Positions 1 to 11,052 are shown, counted from the first letter of the stretch. The stretch: DNA of 64,000 bases from Erinaceus europaeus (GCF_950295315.1 NW_026647259.1:1-64000), one strand, 5' to 3'. Notes: generated by a model from the sequence alone, not told the origin. Numbers and translations are program-made.

Positions 1-184
1 CAAACAAGAAACTCTGTGGAAAGCAATAATGGATTTTAATAAATGGGTGCTGGAGCAGTGGTGCAACAGTTAAGTGCATGTAATAACTATAATCAATTCA
101 CATCTCAAGCTTCAGAACTGTTGCTGTTAAAATTCAGCTTACTGAATTACCCCAAATTATTTTCTCTACCAAATTATAAATGAA

Positions 185-513
185 AAAATATGCAAAAGAG
201 GGAGTCTGATGGTAGTGCAGAGGATTAAGCTCATGTGACTCAAAGCGCAAGGACTGGTGTAAGGATCCCAGTTCGAGCCCCTGGCTCCCCACCTGCAAAG
301 GAGTCACTTCACAGATGGTGAAGCAGGTCTGTAGGTGTCCATCTTTTTCTCCCCTTCTCTGTCTTCCCCTCCTTTCTCCATTTTTCTGTGTCCTATCCAA
401 CGACAATATCAATTACTACAACAATAAAAAACAACAAGGACAACAAAAGGGAATAAATAAATAAACAAATATTTTAAAAAGATTTAAAAATTATTTTTAA
501 AATATGCAAAAGA
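185..513 (+). mobile_element. SINE-A copy with 15-bp target duplication
   Basis: tRNA-derived SINE. The head at 200 has a Pol III B-box-like AGTTCGAGCCCC near 270, then the pyrimidine-rich core and an (AACAA)/AATAAATAA tail. A perfect duplication AAAATATGCAAAAGA lies at 185-199 and 499-513, so this copy was inserted by L1-type target-primed reverse transcription. Confidence 0.9.
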
Positions 514-1564
514 TAAAAAACAAATTAATATGCTAGTGGTTAAAATGCTCCTCTTATTTTTGTATATGTGAAAAAAAAACTAAAGCACCTATCAGGTTGA
601 GATATTGGAAAAGCCAGTGTAGTCATTTGACACTGTGAAAGTTATTTAAATTCATTTAAAAAACCTCATTGTAATAGCTTCCATTATTAATTTCTGGGGT
701 TTTTTAATCATTTGAGAGGAAAAGGAACATGTTGTTCAGATAGAGTAAGAGAAAAATCTGTGTGACAAAAGAAAATTCCTTTAGCTTATATTTGGAGATT
801 TTTCTTTCTTTTTTTCTTTTTTTACTAAACTCACTTGGCAGCTTTTTCCACCAGATTTATAGCAACCATTTTATTCTTCAATAATATGATTTTTTCTCAT
901 TTAAAGATATGGTCATTCCTCAGGGCATTGTCTCTGTAATTAGAGAGAAAATTTCAAATCCCATTTGCCACAACTAGCTTATAGAGAAAAACAAACAAAC
1001 AAAAACTGAAAAGGTAGCTTGGACTTACTGTGACACCTGATTCTGTTTTGGGTTGAACTTCCCTGTAAAACATTAAAGTTGAACTGGATGGTCTTTGTGG
1101 TCTCTTCTTGCCCCAGTGTCTATGATTCCCCATCTCCATAAAACATGCTGTACAGTTAGTCTAAGTAGGTAATTCATGAGAAAAGAGGGACAGGTGTGAA
1201 CTGGGGCATGTGTGCCTGAGAAAAGTAACACAGCTCTTGCTCAGATAACAAATGCAGGTACAATTCTACTAAGCCCGCATAGTGAACTGTTTTTTAAAGA
1301 TAAGCTATTCAGCGGTCACTCCTATTTGCTTTCATATCTATTCTTCTACCTGAATCTTTGCTCTGAACCATGGAGGCTGAATTCTATAGGCTATGGCTCC
1401 TAGATTCATATTATCTGGATCTGCTTGGGCTCTAGCCATAGAAGGCATTGATAAGAGTTGGCTTCTAGTCTGCCTTGGTAGTGTGTCTGCTGAAGCAAAT
1501 ATATTTCTGTAAGTGCCCCAATTTCTATGAAGAAGATTTATTATATTTCTAGTTTTTTATTTCA
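514..1564. other. Repeat-poor non-coding sequence
   Basis: AT-rich sequence with no reading frame of note and no repeat I can name. An (ACAAA) run lies near 990. Confidence 0.5.
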
Positions 1565-1569
1565 AATGG

Positions 1570-1745
1570 TATATTAAAATATTTATTTATAATGAAAGAG
1601 AGATACACAAACAGAGAAACAGAGATTCAGAGACCAGAACACTGCTCAGCTCTGGCTTATGGTGGTGCTGGAGACTGAACCTGGGACTTCAGGGCCTCAG
1701 GCATGGAAAGTCTTTTGCATAACCATTATGCTGGATCATCAGCCT
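1570..1745 (-). mobile_element. SINE-B copy
   Basis: Antisense tRNA-SINE: CTCTGGCTTATGGTGG, then a complement of GGTTCAATCCC-type B box, then GCATAACCATTATGCT at the head end. Confidence 0.8.
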
Positions 1746-1936
1746 TCTAATTGTCTTTTATTTTCCCTCTGGGTGAATTCAGTACTCTTCTCATTCCCTT
1801 ATGGCACCCTCCCCTATCTTTGCAAACTCCCCTCCACACCCCTCCAGTTTAGGTGCAGTATGCTTGGTAGTGGCTTTCAGCTGTTTTTTAATCTCTGTGC
1901 TCTCACAATTCCTATTGACTTCTCAGTTCTCACATC

Positions 1937-2190
1937 AGAGGCTATTACTGAGACTCGGTGCTGGCACCTAGTGGCCATTTTTCTCTTTTTTTTCTATTTT
2001 ATTTTATAGGACAGAGAGAAATTGAGAGTGGAGAGGGCAGACAGAAATGGAGAGAAAGACACCTGCAGACCTGCTGCACCACTCATGAAGTGCCCCCGTT
2101 GCAGGTGTGGAACAGGAGTGCAAACTCTTGTCCTACCTCAGTTCTATGTGCTCTTAACTGGGTGTGCCCCTGCCCAGATTTCTTAGAGGG
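1937..2190 (-). mobile_element. SINE-A-related copy, diverged
   Basis: Contains GACAGAGAGAAATTGAGAG, CACCTGCAGACCTGC and CACTCATGAAG in antisense order. The head is diverged and is followed by a stretch also seen after the copy at 4876, so the two are the same older subfamily. Confidence 0.75.
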
Positions 2191-2219
2191 CAGAAGCAGC
2201 AAACCAATCCCTTCCATTG

Positions 2220-2790
2220 TGTATGAGTCTCTTTACATAACCATAGTGCTATCTATCCCCACCCTGCTTTGCTCTCTTTTAAGAATGAACTCTGATGTAG
2301 ACTACAAACATGGTTTCTTGTCTGATATATTCTAGTTTCTAAATGCTGGCATAGTTTTTGTTTGTTTGTTTGTTTAGGTAAATACAAACAATTGTATTAT
2401 GGTGATTCAGACAGAAAACAGCTCTTTCTGCAGAAATGCTGACAGTGATCTCAGTATTTCTATCCAGCAGAAGAAGCACTGGAGAAATGGGTATTTATCC
2501 CATGCAGAAAGCAGAGTCAACACGTGCCCAGCTGGAACACGTGGCCATCTAGTCCATGTCTATTTCTGTTCCTTCTCATGCAAGTGGATTTTGCTCAGAA
2601 CTTGACTGGCAGTTTTTCCTAGTCTCCTCAGGATGACACACAGCATATTTAATCTAATGATCATTTTTAGGACATCTCCTTAAGAAAGATCTTTTGTATC
2701 TCAGAAATATCCAGAGTTAAAAATGATTATGTTTGAGAGATAAGGACCATATAGTAGATTTTTTGCCCAGATTTCTTTTCTTTCTTCTCC
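2220..2790. other. Repeat-poor non-coding sequence
   Basis: No gene or nameable repeat seen. A (TTTG)n run lies near 2358, and a poly-C run of about 15 sits just downstream near 2797-2811. Confidence 0.5.
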
Positions 2791-2811
2791 TTCCTTCCCC
2801 CCCCCCCCCCC

Positions 2812-2980
2812 ACTTAGGGGTTATCACTGAGACTCTGTGCTAGCACTATGAATCCATTGCTCATCGTGGCCATTTTTGTCTTTTTAAAAAAATTTTATTT
2901 GTTATGACAGAGAGAAATTGAGAGATGTGAGGGTAGATAGGGATGGAGAGAAAGACACATGCATACCTGCTGCACCACTC
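2812..2980 (-). mobile_element. SINE (left part), interrupted by ERV
   Basis: Antisense SINE tail and core, ending exactly at CCACTC (2975-2980). The rest of the same SINE continues at 4870 after the ERV insert. The two halves are collinear with the uninterrupted copy at 1937-2190. Confidence 0.8.
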
Positions 2981-4540
2981 AAAGAAACTGGCACAAACAT
3001 GGAGGAACATGTAAGCGAGCAACAAGAACCAGTGTGCTGCCAAGAGAAGGCCTGAGGGGGGCATTTTTGCCTCTGTGGGCAATACTTTATCAGCTAAAAA
3101 ACATTTCCTGCCTCTGGGGGCTTCTTTTGCCTCTGGGGGGCGTTACTTGACTCGATGGGCATTACCTAGCATGGGGCCATATGGCCTAGAGTCCCAAGGC
3201 AGCTGGCTGCAGTCAGTCTTTGAGAAACCCAGCAGCATAAAGGGAAGCTGCTAGTTTTGTGCAAAGTGTCCAAGAGGTGTACCAGTGAGTCCGATAGAAG
3301 TGCTAGTCCAAAGCAGATGTCCACTGAAGAATTGCCAGGGGGTGAATTGTTGTATGTCTGTCTCGATGGAGAATGTCAGCCATCAGAATTCTGCTTTTCT
3401 GTAGAGAACTTGACAGCTGCAATTCACTTACTTATGAAACAAAACTTGTAGCAGGTTAGTTTACCACAATTGATAACTCTATTACAATTGGAAGTCTTTT
3501 TTTAGTATGATTTTAAGGTTGTTTAAAGTTTAAACAATAAAATGTGGAAAGATAAACAGAAGAACCATGGGAAAAAAAGCCTCAGGCATGAGAATCATTA
3601 GCATAATCATTGTGTAATCTACCATTTCTTATTGAGAAGGTAATCGAGAGTTTTACATATCAACAAGTCTATTTAACCTTTTGTTACACCCATTTAAGAT
3701 GGAGACACACCCTAGGTGTGCGCAGGTTTTTTTTTTTGACCAACTTAGTTAAAATATATTGATTTTTAACTAATTTTTACCTCAGACTTTAAATGTAAGT
3801 TAATTTTATCTTTATGAGAATTACGTTGGAAACCTTTTTCATTTAATTCTGTCTGGTAAGAATATAGCCTTAAAGTTATATTTTTAACCTTAAAGTTAAT
3901 GTTTACCAAACTTTAAACACACACGTAAACATGGTCTTCAATACACAAGGAGGAAAACTTTTGTTACAAAGACATGTCATTTTAAACACAAGTATAGATC
4001 TATACTGTCTTAGCTGTTCGGGGAGTGCGTTGTCCAGCGGTGGCTTCTTGTGCAACTTCAGCTCCAGGAATTGTAGGTTGTGATCTCTGGATGAATCTCT
4101 GTGTATTCTAGCTTTTCTGACTTCAGAGCCGAGTTGGGAATCTCGGCCAGGGGACTCAGTCCCGGCAGGGAGTCTGCAGTCTCCAGGTGGTCCGGGATCT
4201 GCCCAGACTTCATAGCAGGAGGGCGGGTGGGCTGGCTGTGCTGAAGGCGAGGGCCAAGGTGCCCCGGGGTGGTGGCCAGGATGAGCTGCAGCCCTGCTCG
4301 CCATGCCTGCTGCCCTGCTCCCAGTGGCAGAGCAGTGTGGAGGGAGCCCGGGCCCAATGCCCCGCACCACGTGGTGGGGAGCCGGTTCTTGCGGGCAGGC
4401 GGCAGGCAGAAACCAGAGAGAAATGTTCCAGAAACACAGAAACAGTCTCATGAAGAAAGGGCAGAGGCCTTTGGAAACCTCTTCACAGTCAGAAAAGCAG
4501 CCCATAATGGATTTACTTATCTGGAGGTTGTGCAGGTTAG
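2981..4540 (-). mobile_element. Internal region of class-II ERV remnant, non-coding
   Basis: Lies downstream (minus strand) of an LTR and primer-binding site. About 1.56 kb, far shorter than a provirus. I recognise no gag, pro, pol or env domain. The part next to the primer site (about 3990-4540) is G+C-rich and contains an open frame of about 218 codons (3903-4559) that begins over the primer site; its low-complexity Pro/Ala/Ser content matches no family I know. About 3460-3900 is strongly AT-rich. Near 3070-3140 the motif TGCCTCTGKGGG recurs. No second LTR is visible at the 2981 end. It is probably a non-autonomous or internally deleted element; the absence of coding domains is seen, the mobilising partner is inferred. 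Confidence 0.6.
3578..3628 (-). mobile_element. SINE-B fragment inside the ERV
   Basis: GCCTCAGGCATGAGAATC followed by GCATAATCATTGTG and TCTACC, the head end of SINE-B antisense, about 50 bp. It is either nested in or captured by the ERV interior. Confidence 0.6.
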
Positions 4541-4558
4541 GCCCCACATTGGGCACCA
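4541..4558 (-). other. Retroviral primer-binding site (tRNA-Lys type)
   Basis: Reads TGGTGCCCAATGTGGGGC on the minus strand, two bases past the LTR's terminal CA. Known betaretrovirus/ERVK-type elements use a tRNA-Lys-1,2 site of this form. The two differences from that form are C-to-T changes, consistent with CpG decay. Confidence 0.85.
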
Positions 4559-4560
4559 TA

Positions 4561-4869
4561 TGTCGTTTGAGTTAGGGGCTTCAGTAGGCCGGGCTAGCTT
4601 CGTGGCAGTAGACAGAGACTCAGGGACACATGGCTGTGCAGAGAAGCTGTATTTCTTTATTCACAAGCAACGATTCAAAAACTAACCTAAACTAATCACC
4701 ACACAGATCTGTCCTGCATCTTTCTCCTCCAATGGCAGTGGCCGGGACTCCGGAAGTATGTAGGGTAGGGGGCGGGGAGAAGGGGAAGCGCGAAACTAGC
4801 AGGGGCTAAACCACAATCTCCCAGAGGCGGGGGGATGAGACCAAACCAATGTGAAGCATAGCAATAGCA
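4561..4869 (-). mobile_element. ERV class-II LTR (309 bp), 5' LTR of the minus-strand element
   Basis: Bounded by TG...CA. The inner edge abuts the primer-binding site and the outer edge abuts CCACTC (4870-4875), which is repeated at 2975-2980. An AATAAA polyadenylation signal (minus) lies at 4656-4661. A G+C-rich stretch with CpGs at 4740-4840 is probably U3/promoter. The 6-bp duplication fits ERVK/betaretroviral integration. Confidence 0.85.
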
Positions 4870-5000
4870 CCACTCATGAAGCGCTGCAAGTGTGGAGCAG
4901 GAGTGCAAACTCCTGTCCTTGCTCAGTACTGTGGTGCTCTAAACTGGGTGCACCCCTGCTCAGATTTCTTAAAGCACAGAAGCAGCAAACCAGAGGCTGT
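4870..5000 (-). mobile_element. SINE (right part) after ERV insertion
   Basis: Resumes at CCACTCATGAAGCG and continues as the same diverged subfamily as 1937-2190, including the distal block ending AGAAGCAGCAAACCA. Confidence 0.75.
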
Positions 5001-5034
5001 AAACATTCAAAGAAAATTCATTTTATTTCCTCTT

Positions 5035-5125
5035 GCAAACAGATTCATAGAAGTTGAGGGACTTGCTAAATTCCTGCAGGTAGCTTAATGGATGAGTGAG
5101 AATTTGAATCGGATTCCTTAATAGT
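5035..5125 (+). mobile_element. Possible MIR remnant
   Basis: A stretch resembling the MIR core (AGATT.ATAGAAGTTGAGGGACTTGCTAAA...GAATTTGAATC). Diverged, judged by eye. Confidence 0.35.
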
Positions 5126-5129
5126 CTTG

Positions 5130-5940
5130 TTAGTTGATAAATCCTCTTGGAAGCCAGCTGTTTTATTTTATAATAGACACAAATGCACATACACACACAC
5201 ATCAAAGTCAACATATACCTAGAATGCGAAATGCAGATATCATTAAAGCTGAATTATTGTTAAGGTTATTGGAAGAGATGTTTCCCTTCCCAGTGTCTCA
5301 ACCAAAGACCATGAAGATGACTTCAACTTGAATCAAGCAGCAAATGTGCTCAGATTACGTTGAATGCTTGCTTATGTGGGTGTTGTCTGTTCAAACCAAG
5401 GATTCATGTGGTTCCAAGTCTATGTACCTGGGTGAATAAATCTGATTTGCTAAAATAGTATTTATTTTTAAACAACAACTTGTCTTTTTACTGTGAACAA
5501 TGGTCATTTTAATCATCACAACTTTTCCAGAGCAAGGCATGCTACTTGAGGAGCATTTAAGTAAAGAGAAAAAAAATTATGAGAAGATCATCTCCCATCA
5601 AAGAGGAGTCACCATAGTATTCAGAACAAGAATGCAATACCAGTACATTTTTATAAATTCTTCAAGGTTTTATTCATAAGTCATCACCGTTTATTGTGTA
5701 GGGCAAACATGATTTTTGCAAAACAGAGAACTCAGTTCAAAAGTGTGACCGTGTTTGCTCATCAAAAAGAAATAATGATAAAATCATGTATGTTTCTAAA
5801 TTATGATCTTTTCTCAAATGTTTTTAGTGAAATTGAGCTCATATTTGTTGACAGCTTATCGTTTTAGTTTATAGCAATTATCCTGAAATTAGAAACCAGT
5901 AGCAGCATCAGTCAAATTTTATAAAGACAAACTACTTTTT
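5130..5940. other. Repeat-poor non-coding sequence
   Basis: AT-rich, with a short (CA)n at about 5190-5202. No frame or repeat recognised. Confidence 0.45.
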
Positions 5941-5941
5941 C

Positions 5942-6084
5942 TGTATCCCACAATGACTTTAGGTCCATACTCCCAGAGGGTTAAAGAATAGGAAAGCTAT
6001 CAGGGGAGGAGATGGGATACTGAAATCTGGTGGTGGGAATTGTGTGGAGTTGTACCCCTCTTATCCTATGGTTTTGTCAATGTT

Positions 6085-6134
<50 letters not shown>
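5942..6134 (+). mobile_element. R-family 3' end fused to (TA)n
   Basis: CTCCCAGAGGGTTAAAGAATAGG through GGTGGTGGGAATTGTGTGG to CTATGGTTTTGTCAATG. The usual A-rich tail is replaced by (TA)n at about 6088-6134. 5'-truncated copy. Confidence 0.75.
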
Positions 6135-6139
<5 letters not shown>

Positions 6140-6164
6140 CAAACTACTCTTTGAAAATGTTTGG

Positions 6165-6355
6165 TAGCGTAAGTGGGTGGTAACCCATCTGGTTGAGCTC
6201 ACATGTTATCATCAAAGACCAGAATTCAAGCCACTGGTCGCCATCTTTGGGAGGAACCATCACCAGAAATGACACAGTGTTGCCCCTATCTTTTTTTCTC
6301 CTTCTATACCCTCTTTCTCTCTAAATTTCTCTCTGCACTATCTAATAATAATAGA
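6165..6355 (+). mobile_element. SINE-C copy, old
   Basis: Diverged head (GTGGGTGGTAACCC..CTGGTTGAGC), core and CTCTCTAAATTTCTCTCTG tail. Confidence 0.6.
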
Positions 6356-6474
6356 AAATATTTAGTAGTTATGTAGTGACTAGAGGGCAGTGCCAAAACT
6401 TTTTGGATTGGTGATCCCTCTGTTATCTCTTAACAATGAAATAATATTTTCTCCTAGTCCATGGACTTCAGTCA

Positions 6475-6595
6475 GTTTGGATTTACTCATTTAGCAAATT
6501 TATGCTGGGTCCTCACCATGGACCAGGCATTGGTGTACATCAAGACACAGAGAATCAGATGGATACTCTCCTCCTAAATACTATGTCTATTGTCC
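6475..6595 (+). mobile_element. Possible L2-type LINE remnant
   Basis: TTTAGCAAATTTATGCTGGGTCC..CCAGGCATTGGTG resembles the common L2 end (family knowledge). Diverged. Confidence 0.35.
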
Positions 6596-6609
6596 ACATT
6601 GTCTTTCCA

Positions 6610-6735
6610 ACAAAAGGGAATAAATAAATATTTAAAACATTTATAATTTTTTAAAATATTTATTTATTTGTTCCCTTTTGTTGCCCTTGTAGTTTCATTG
6701 TTATAGTTATTAGTGTTGTTATTGATATATATATA
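6610..6735. mobile_element. Two SINE-A tails facing each other
   Basis: A sense tail (CAACAAAAGGGAATAAATAAATATTT) meets an antisense tail (AAATATTTATTTATTTGTTCCC..TTGTTGCCC), giving an AT-rich near-palindrome. Neither has a SINE body. Confidence 0.55.
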
Positions 6736-6739
6736 TATA

Positions 6740-6885
6740 TTTTTTTTTAATTTTTATTTTTTTACCAGAGCACTGGTAAAAAAGCTCAGCTCTGGCTTAT
6801 GGTGGTGTGGGAGACTGAACCTTGGACTTGGGTGCCTCAAGCATGAGTCTATTTGCATAGTCATTATGCAAATAGACTGCATAGC
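6740..6885 (-). mobile_element. SINE-B copy
   Basis: ACCAGAGCACTGG then CTCTGGCTTATGGTGG and the antisense head. A (TA)n/poly-T lies at the tail side. Confidence 0.8.
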
Positions 6886-6889
6886 TCTT

Positions 6890-7470
6890 CATGATTTTCT
6901 CTTCTGAAATTGTACTTGATTTCTTTCATTCATGTGTTTCTCTTCCCTCCCTCTCTCTTTTTTCCTTTCCATCCCTTTCCCTTGCCTACCTTCCTTCTTT
7001 CCTTCCTTCCTCCCTTTGTTCTGTCTTTTGTCTTTATTATTTATGAAATACTATTACCCAAATTTAGTTTTTTTTTCCATCATCATTCACCAGGACCCCA
7101 AAGTGTACTCTCTCTTTCTACCGAATTTTCAGTTTCCTCCTCCCCACCTTATCCAGATTCCTTTGCTTTGCTGTCATAAGTCAAACCCAGTCCAAGTTCC
7201 ATTTTATGTTTTCTATTTCTGTAAATGTTTCTTAAGATCCATTTAAAAATGAGATCATTTGATATGTATCTTTCTCATTTTGACTTATCTTACTTTGCAT
7301 GAGTCCTTCAACTTCCACCCAAGGTGTGTTTCTATAGCATTTTCCACAGTGTATCATGCTTTCTAGCCCCCCTTTTTTAAAGGAACTTCATTTTATGTTA
7401 AGAAATTTGCTACATGAATTAGCTTATTCAAGTTAGCATTCAGTTATAAGCAACACATGAACAGTTATTA
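6890..7470. other. Repeat-poor, pyrimidine-rich sequence
   Basis: A CTTT/CCTTCC-rich strand bias at 6940-7020 makes spurious plus-strand frames. About 7080-7340 (ending near CTTCCACCCAAGG) may be antisense LINE sequence but is too diverged to name. Confidence 0.4.
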
Positions 7471-7471
7471 C

Positions 7472-7678
7472 ATCTTGCTTATTTATTTATTTACTATTGG
7501 ATAGAGACAGAGAAATTGAGAGAAGAGAGGGAGATAGAGAGACAGGGAGACACCTGCAGCCCTAACTCCTTCATCACTCATGAAGCTTTCCCCATGCAGG
7601 TGGGGACCAGGACTTGAACCTGGGTCCTTGTTCACTATAATGTTTTCACTTAACCAAGTAAGTCATTTCCTTCCCCCT
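7472..7678 (-). mobile_element. SINE-C copy
   Basis: Antisense tail TTATTTATTTACTATTGGATAG, CACCTGCAGCCC, TGAAGCTTTCCCC and head remnants. Confidence 0.8.
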
Positions 7679-7679
7679 C

Positions 7680-8485
7680 TTCCCCCAGGATCATATATTT
7701 ATCTTTTTAATCTTGCTGCCAGGAATGATTTCTGGTAATTGTGCAAGGAAGAGTAGAGATTTTTTGAATTGAAGAGGGCAAAGCCACCTTCTTTGGCTGC
7801 CTGGTTTTGTTACCAGCCTCCTGACACACTCCACAACCCCACCTCATCCACACTCTTGCCATTATAATGCCTGTCTTTACCAAATTGAAGAAAATATCTT
7901 TCCCTTGATGTAACGAGGCAAACCTTTTTATGTCATTGAACAGAAATCTATTTGTGGGTGTCACCTCAATGCTCACCCATTCATTGAGAAACATGCATTT
8001 AAGGTGCATTTAGCTTATTTTTCTTTTTAGTGTATTCACTGGTTAATGATTATTAGTATTGTATTTACTTATCCTGATAAGAAACTTTTAGTTATTTCCA
8101 TTTTTATTTATTTTTATTTTAAACTTTCAGCAACTACTTTGAATACAGAAACTTTATTTTAAGAGAGTAAAATGAATATCATGTGAAAGATAATATCTAA
8201 AGTACATTACTTATGTGATTCAGTTCAAGTGACCTATTTATTAGTGAAGAATTTTCTTTGATTTTAGAAAATGTAGGCTAGACATAATTGCTTTTTGATT
8301 ATAGTGCTAACAGAATATATTTAGATGAATTATCATCAATTCTATCATTTGAATAAGTGAGGTGTTTATTTCTGATTCAAGTTTGAATTAAATAAAGGAT
8401 ATATCCTACTGTAAAAATTATTTTTAAAGTTCATAGTTGCATATATACTTCCATATATTAATTAAATGGTGAATTATATAGAGAC
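7680..8485. other. Repeat-poor non-coding sequence
   Basis: No frame, RNA or repeat recognised. AT-rich throughout. Confidence 0.45.
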
Positions 8486-8489
8486 TTAT

Positions 8490-8712
8490 TTTTTATTGCC
8501 ACCAGGGTTATTGCTTGGGCTCAGTGCCGTCACTACAAGTTCACTTCTCCCAGTGGCCATTTTTATTTTCTAATTTTTTTATTAGAACAGAGAGAAATTG
8601 AGAGAGGATACAGAGATAGAGAGAGGGAAGGAAAGATAGAGGCCTGCAAGCCCCCCCCCCAACCCCTCACAAACCCAGATCCTTGTGCTTGGTAATATGT
8701 GCCTGTCCCTTA
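8490..8712 (-). mobile_element. SINE copy with poly-C expansion
   Basis: CCACCAGGGTTATTGC..GGGCTCAGTGCC and GAACAGAGAGAAATTGAGAG. A C-run near 8650 has replaced part of the core. Confidence 0.7.
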
Positions 8713-9060
8713 TAAAAACGTTTTATTTGTATATCTTATAATGTTAGGAATCAAAGTTTAAAATTCAATCTGTCTTCATTCATCCATTCATCCATGTAAC
8801 TCCTATCCAGAATGAGAATCAATAAGATGTTTTATGCTGAATTTGACTACAGTGTATGCTTATATTATTCACCTCTGAATTGATTTTGTTTTTATTATCT
8901 AGAATATCTAGGACTGATAGATAAGTATCACTGTTTCTAATTGTTGAAAAGTTGCAGAAAATGAAAAGATGTTAAAACTCTAGAGAATTTTCCTGGGGAC
9001 ATTAATAATTTCACAAGAGGAGAAGGGAATAAAGTTTGCAAACCCCAAACTGGAGACCTT

Positions 9061-9427
9061 AAAACTAATACTGGGTTGCAGAAGGTAGAAGGTCTGGCTT
9101 CTGTAGTTGCTTCCCCACTGAACATGGGTGTTGACTGGTCGGTCCATACTCCCAGTCTGCCTCTCTCTTTCTCTAGTAGGGTGGGTCTCTGGGGAAGCGG
9201 AGATCCAGGACACATTGGTGGGTCTTCAGTCCAGGGAAGCCTGGCCGGCATCCTGATGACATCTGGAACCTGGTGGCTGAGGGATAGAGAATGGGAAAGC
9301 TATCAGGGGAGGGGGTGGGATATGGAGATTGGGTGGTGGGAATTATGTGGAATTGTACCCCTCCTACCCTATGGTTTTGTTAATTAATCCTTTCTTAAAT
9401 AAAAAAGAAAAAAAAACTAATACTGGG
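9061..9427. mobile_element. R-family copy with 5' inversion (twin priming)
   Basis: 9076-9280 is R sequence on the minus strand and 9279-9412 is the 3' end on the plus strand. A perfect 15-bp duplication AAAACTAATACTGGG flanks the whole unit (9061-9075 and 9413-9427) and is preceded by TT, an L1-endonuclease-like TT/AAAA site. About 30 bp of source is lost at the internal junction, typical of twin-primed L1-type retrotransposition. Confidence 0.9.
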
Positions 9428-10318
9428 AAGAAATCTAAAATAAATTGTTAGAAGATAGTTAACACTTAGTAAAGGAATCTGTAACCTCTCCAGTGCTCAA
9501 GAGTTCAGGAACAATATGTATTGTTAAACGAATATACTTTTATAACTACTGTGTTAAACAGAGCTTCTCACCAAACTGTTTCTTTAGTAACGCCATTTCT
9601 TACCATTGCTGGAGTTTCAGATACCCCTTCTTTGCACTCTTGTTATTGAAACCTTATTACTTGACTTCAATTAAATCAACACAACCAGTATCACCGTGTC
9701 ATGTTATGTTGCCACTGCCTTTTTGTATCCGGAGATGTCAAGCCTGAAATCTCAACCTTCTAACTCCAATAATCTCATGAGACCTTTCCTCACACATGGA
9801 ACTTCCCAGTTTCATTTCAGATGGCACAGTCTCCAATGTAGTTACAGATACAAGATATAGGATAAGGCCTAGGGGACTGGGCACATATATACATATATAC
9901 ATAAGTGAGAGGGAACTATATACCTCAAAGTAAAAGTGCCTAATAGTCCTCTGCAATTAGACTTAAACATAATAAACTTAACAGTCTAGCAGAATGACCT
10001 AAAGAAGTCACTGTAAATTTTCTAATCAAATAATTACTGCCTAGGCCTAGACATCTTCCTCTGCTACCCACCTACCTCACATACCTCAATTACTCTATCT
10101 ACTCAACTAAACACAAAAAGAAAGTAAGATATATCTCCTAATCTCTTCTGAAAACATCAGCATTATTATCACCCCTTTATAAAATTTTAAAAAGAAAATA
10201 AAGTATACAATTGGCCAAGAGATATGCTGACAAAAAAAAATACATACCAGCTAAAGGACAATTATTGTCTTTATGACAACCTTTATTAGAATTGTCAAAC
10301 AAGTAAATGCATTGAAAC
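9428..10318. other. Non-coding sequence, possibly part of a longer R element
   Basis: No gene recognised. From about 9730 onward the style resembles the body upstream of R 3' ends, but with no second copy in the window I cannot prove membership. Confidence 0.35.
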
Positions 10319-10372
10319 TCGAGTCTATGGTCTTGTCAATATTTCTATTTTATGAATAAATAAATAAATATG
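10319..10372 (+). mobile_element. R-family terminal fragment
   Basis: TCTATGGTCTTGTCAATATTT then ATGAATAAATAAATAAA: only the last ~50 bp of an R copy. Confidence 0.5.
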
Positions 10373-10619
10373 TAAAAAAAACTTGAGGCTAACTTAGACA
10401 CTACTAATATCCTAGGGGTATTTCCTCCCCATCTTGAGGCGAGGCCCCATAGAACATTTTGGATACAACAAAGGGCATTCAATGCTTCAACAGCTAAGAG
10501 AATACCAAGCTAAAGAACAGAATACGTATCCATAAACTACTGCAAAATATATACCTGAAAGCAGAAGTACGCTAGAGTTTGCAGCGAGTACCCCCCTAAC
10601 ACTTCCTCTCCACTATTCC

Positions 10620-11052
10620 AAGCTTTGGGTCCATGATTGCTCAACAATTTGTTTAGCTTTGTATGTTAACTCTCTTTTCAGTCACCAGGTTCCAGATGCC
10701 ATCAGGATGCCGGCCAGGCTTCCCTGGACTGAAGACCCCACCAATGTGCCCTGGAGCTCTGCTTCCCCAGAGACCCACCCTACTAGGGAAAGAGAGAGGC
10801 AGACTGGGAGTATGGACCCACCAGTCAACGTCCATGTTCAGCGGGGAAGCAATTACGGAAGCCAGACCTTCTACCTTCTGCAACCCACAACGACCCTGGG
10901 TTCATGCTCCCAGAGGGATAGAGAATGGGAAAACTATCAAGGGAGGGGGTGGGATATGGAGATTGGGTGGTGGGAATTGTGTGGAGTTGTACCCCTCCTA
11001 CCCTATGCATTTGTTAATTTATTCTTTCTTAAATAAAAAAAGAACATAATTG
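10620..11052 (+). mobile_element. R-family copy, long
   Basis: Near-collinear with the 21567 copy from GGGTCCATGATTGCTCAACAA through ACTAGGGAAAGAGAGAGGC and AGGGATAGAGAATGGG to CTTAAATAAAAAAAG. Open frames here are accidental: none is shared as a protein by other copies. Confidence 0.8.

Noticed and set aside
3903..4559. 218-codon frame as an ERV gag-like gene
   Set aside because: It starts over the primer-binding site, has no capsid, matrix or zinc-knuckle motif, and is most likely leader sequence in a G+C-rich stretch.
10659..11049. Overlapping 125- and 128-codon frames
   Set aside because: Lie entirely in an R-family copy. Other copies do not keep either frame open.
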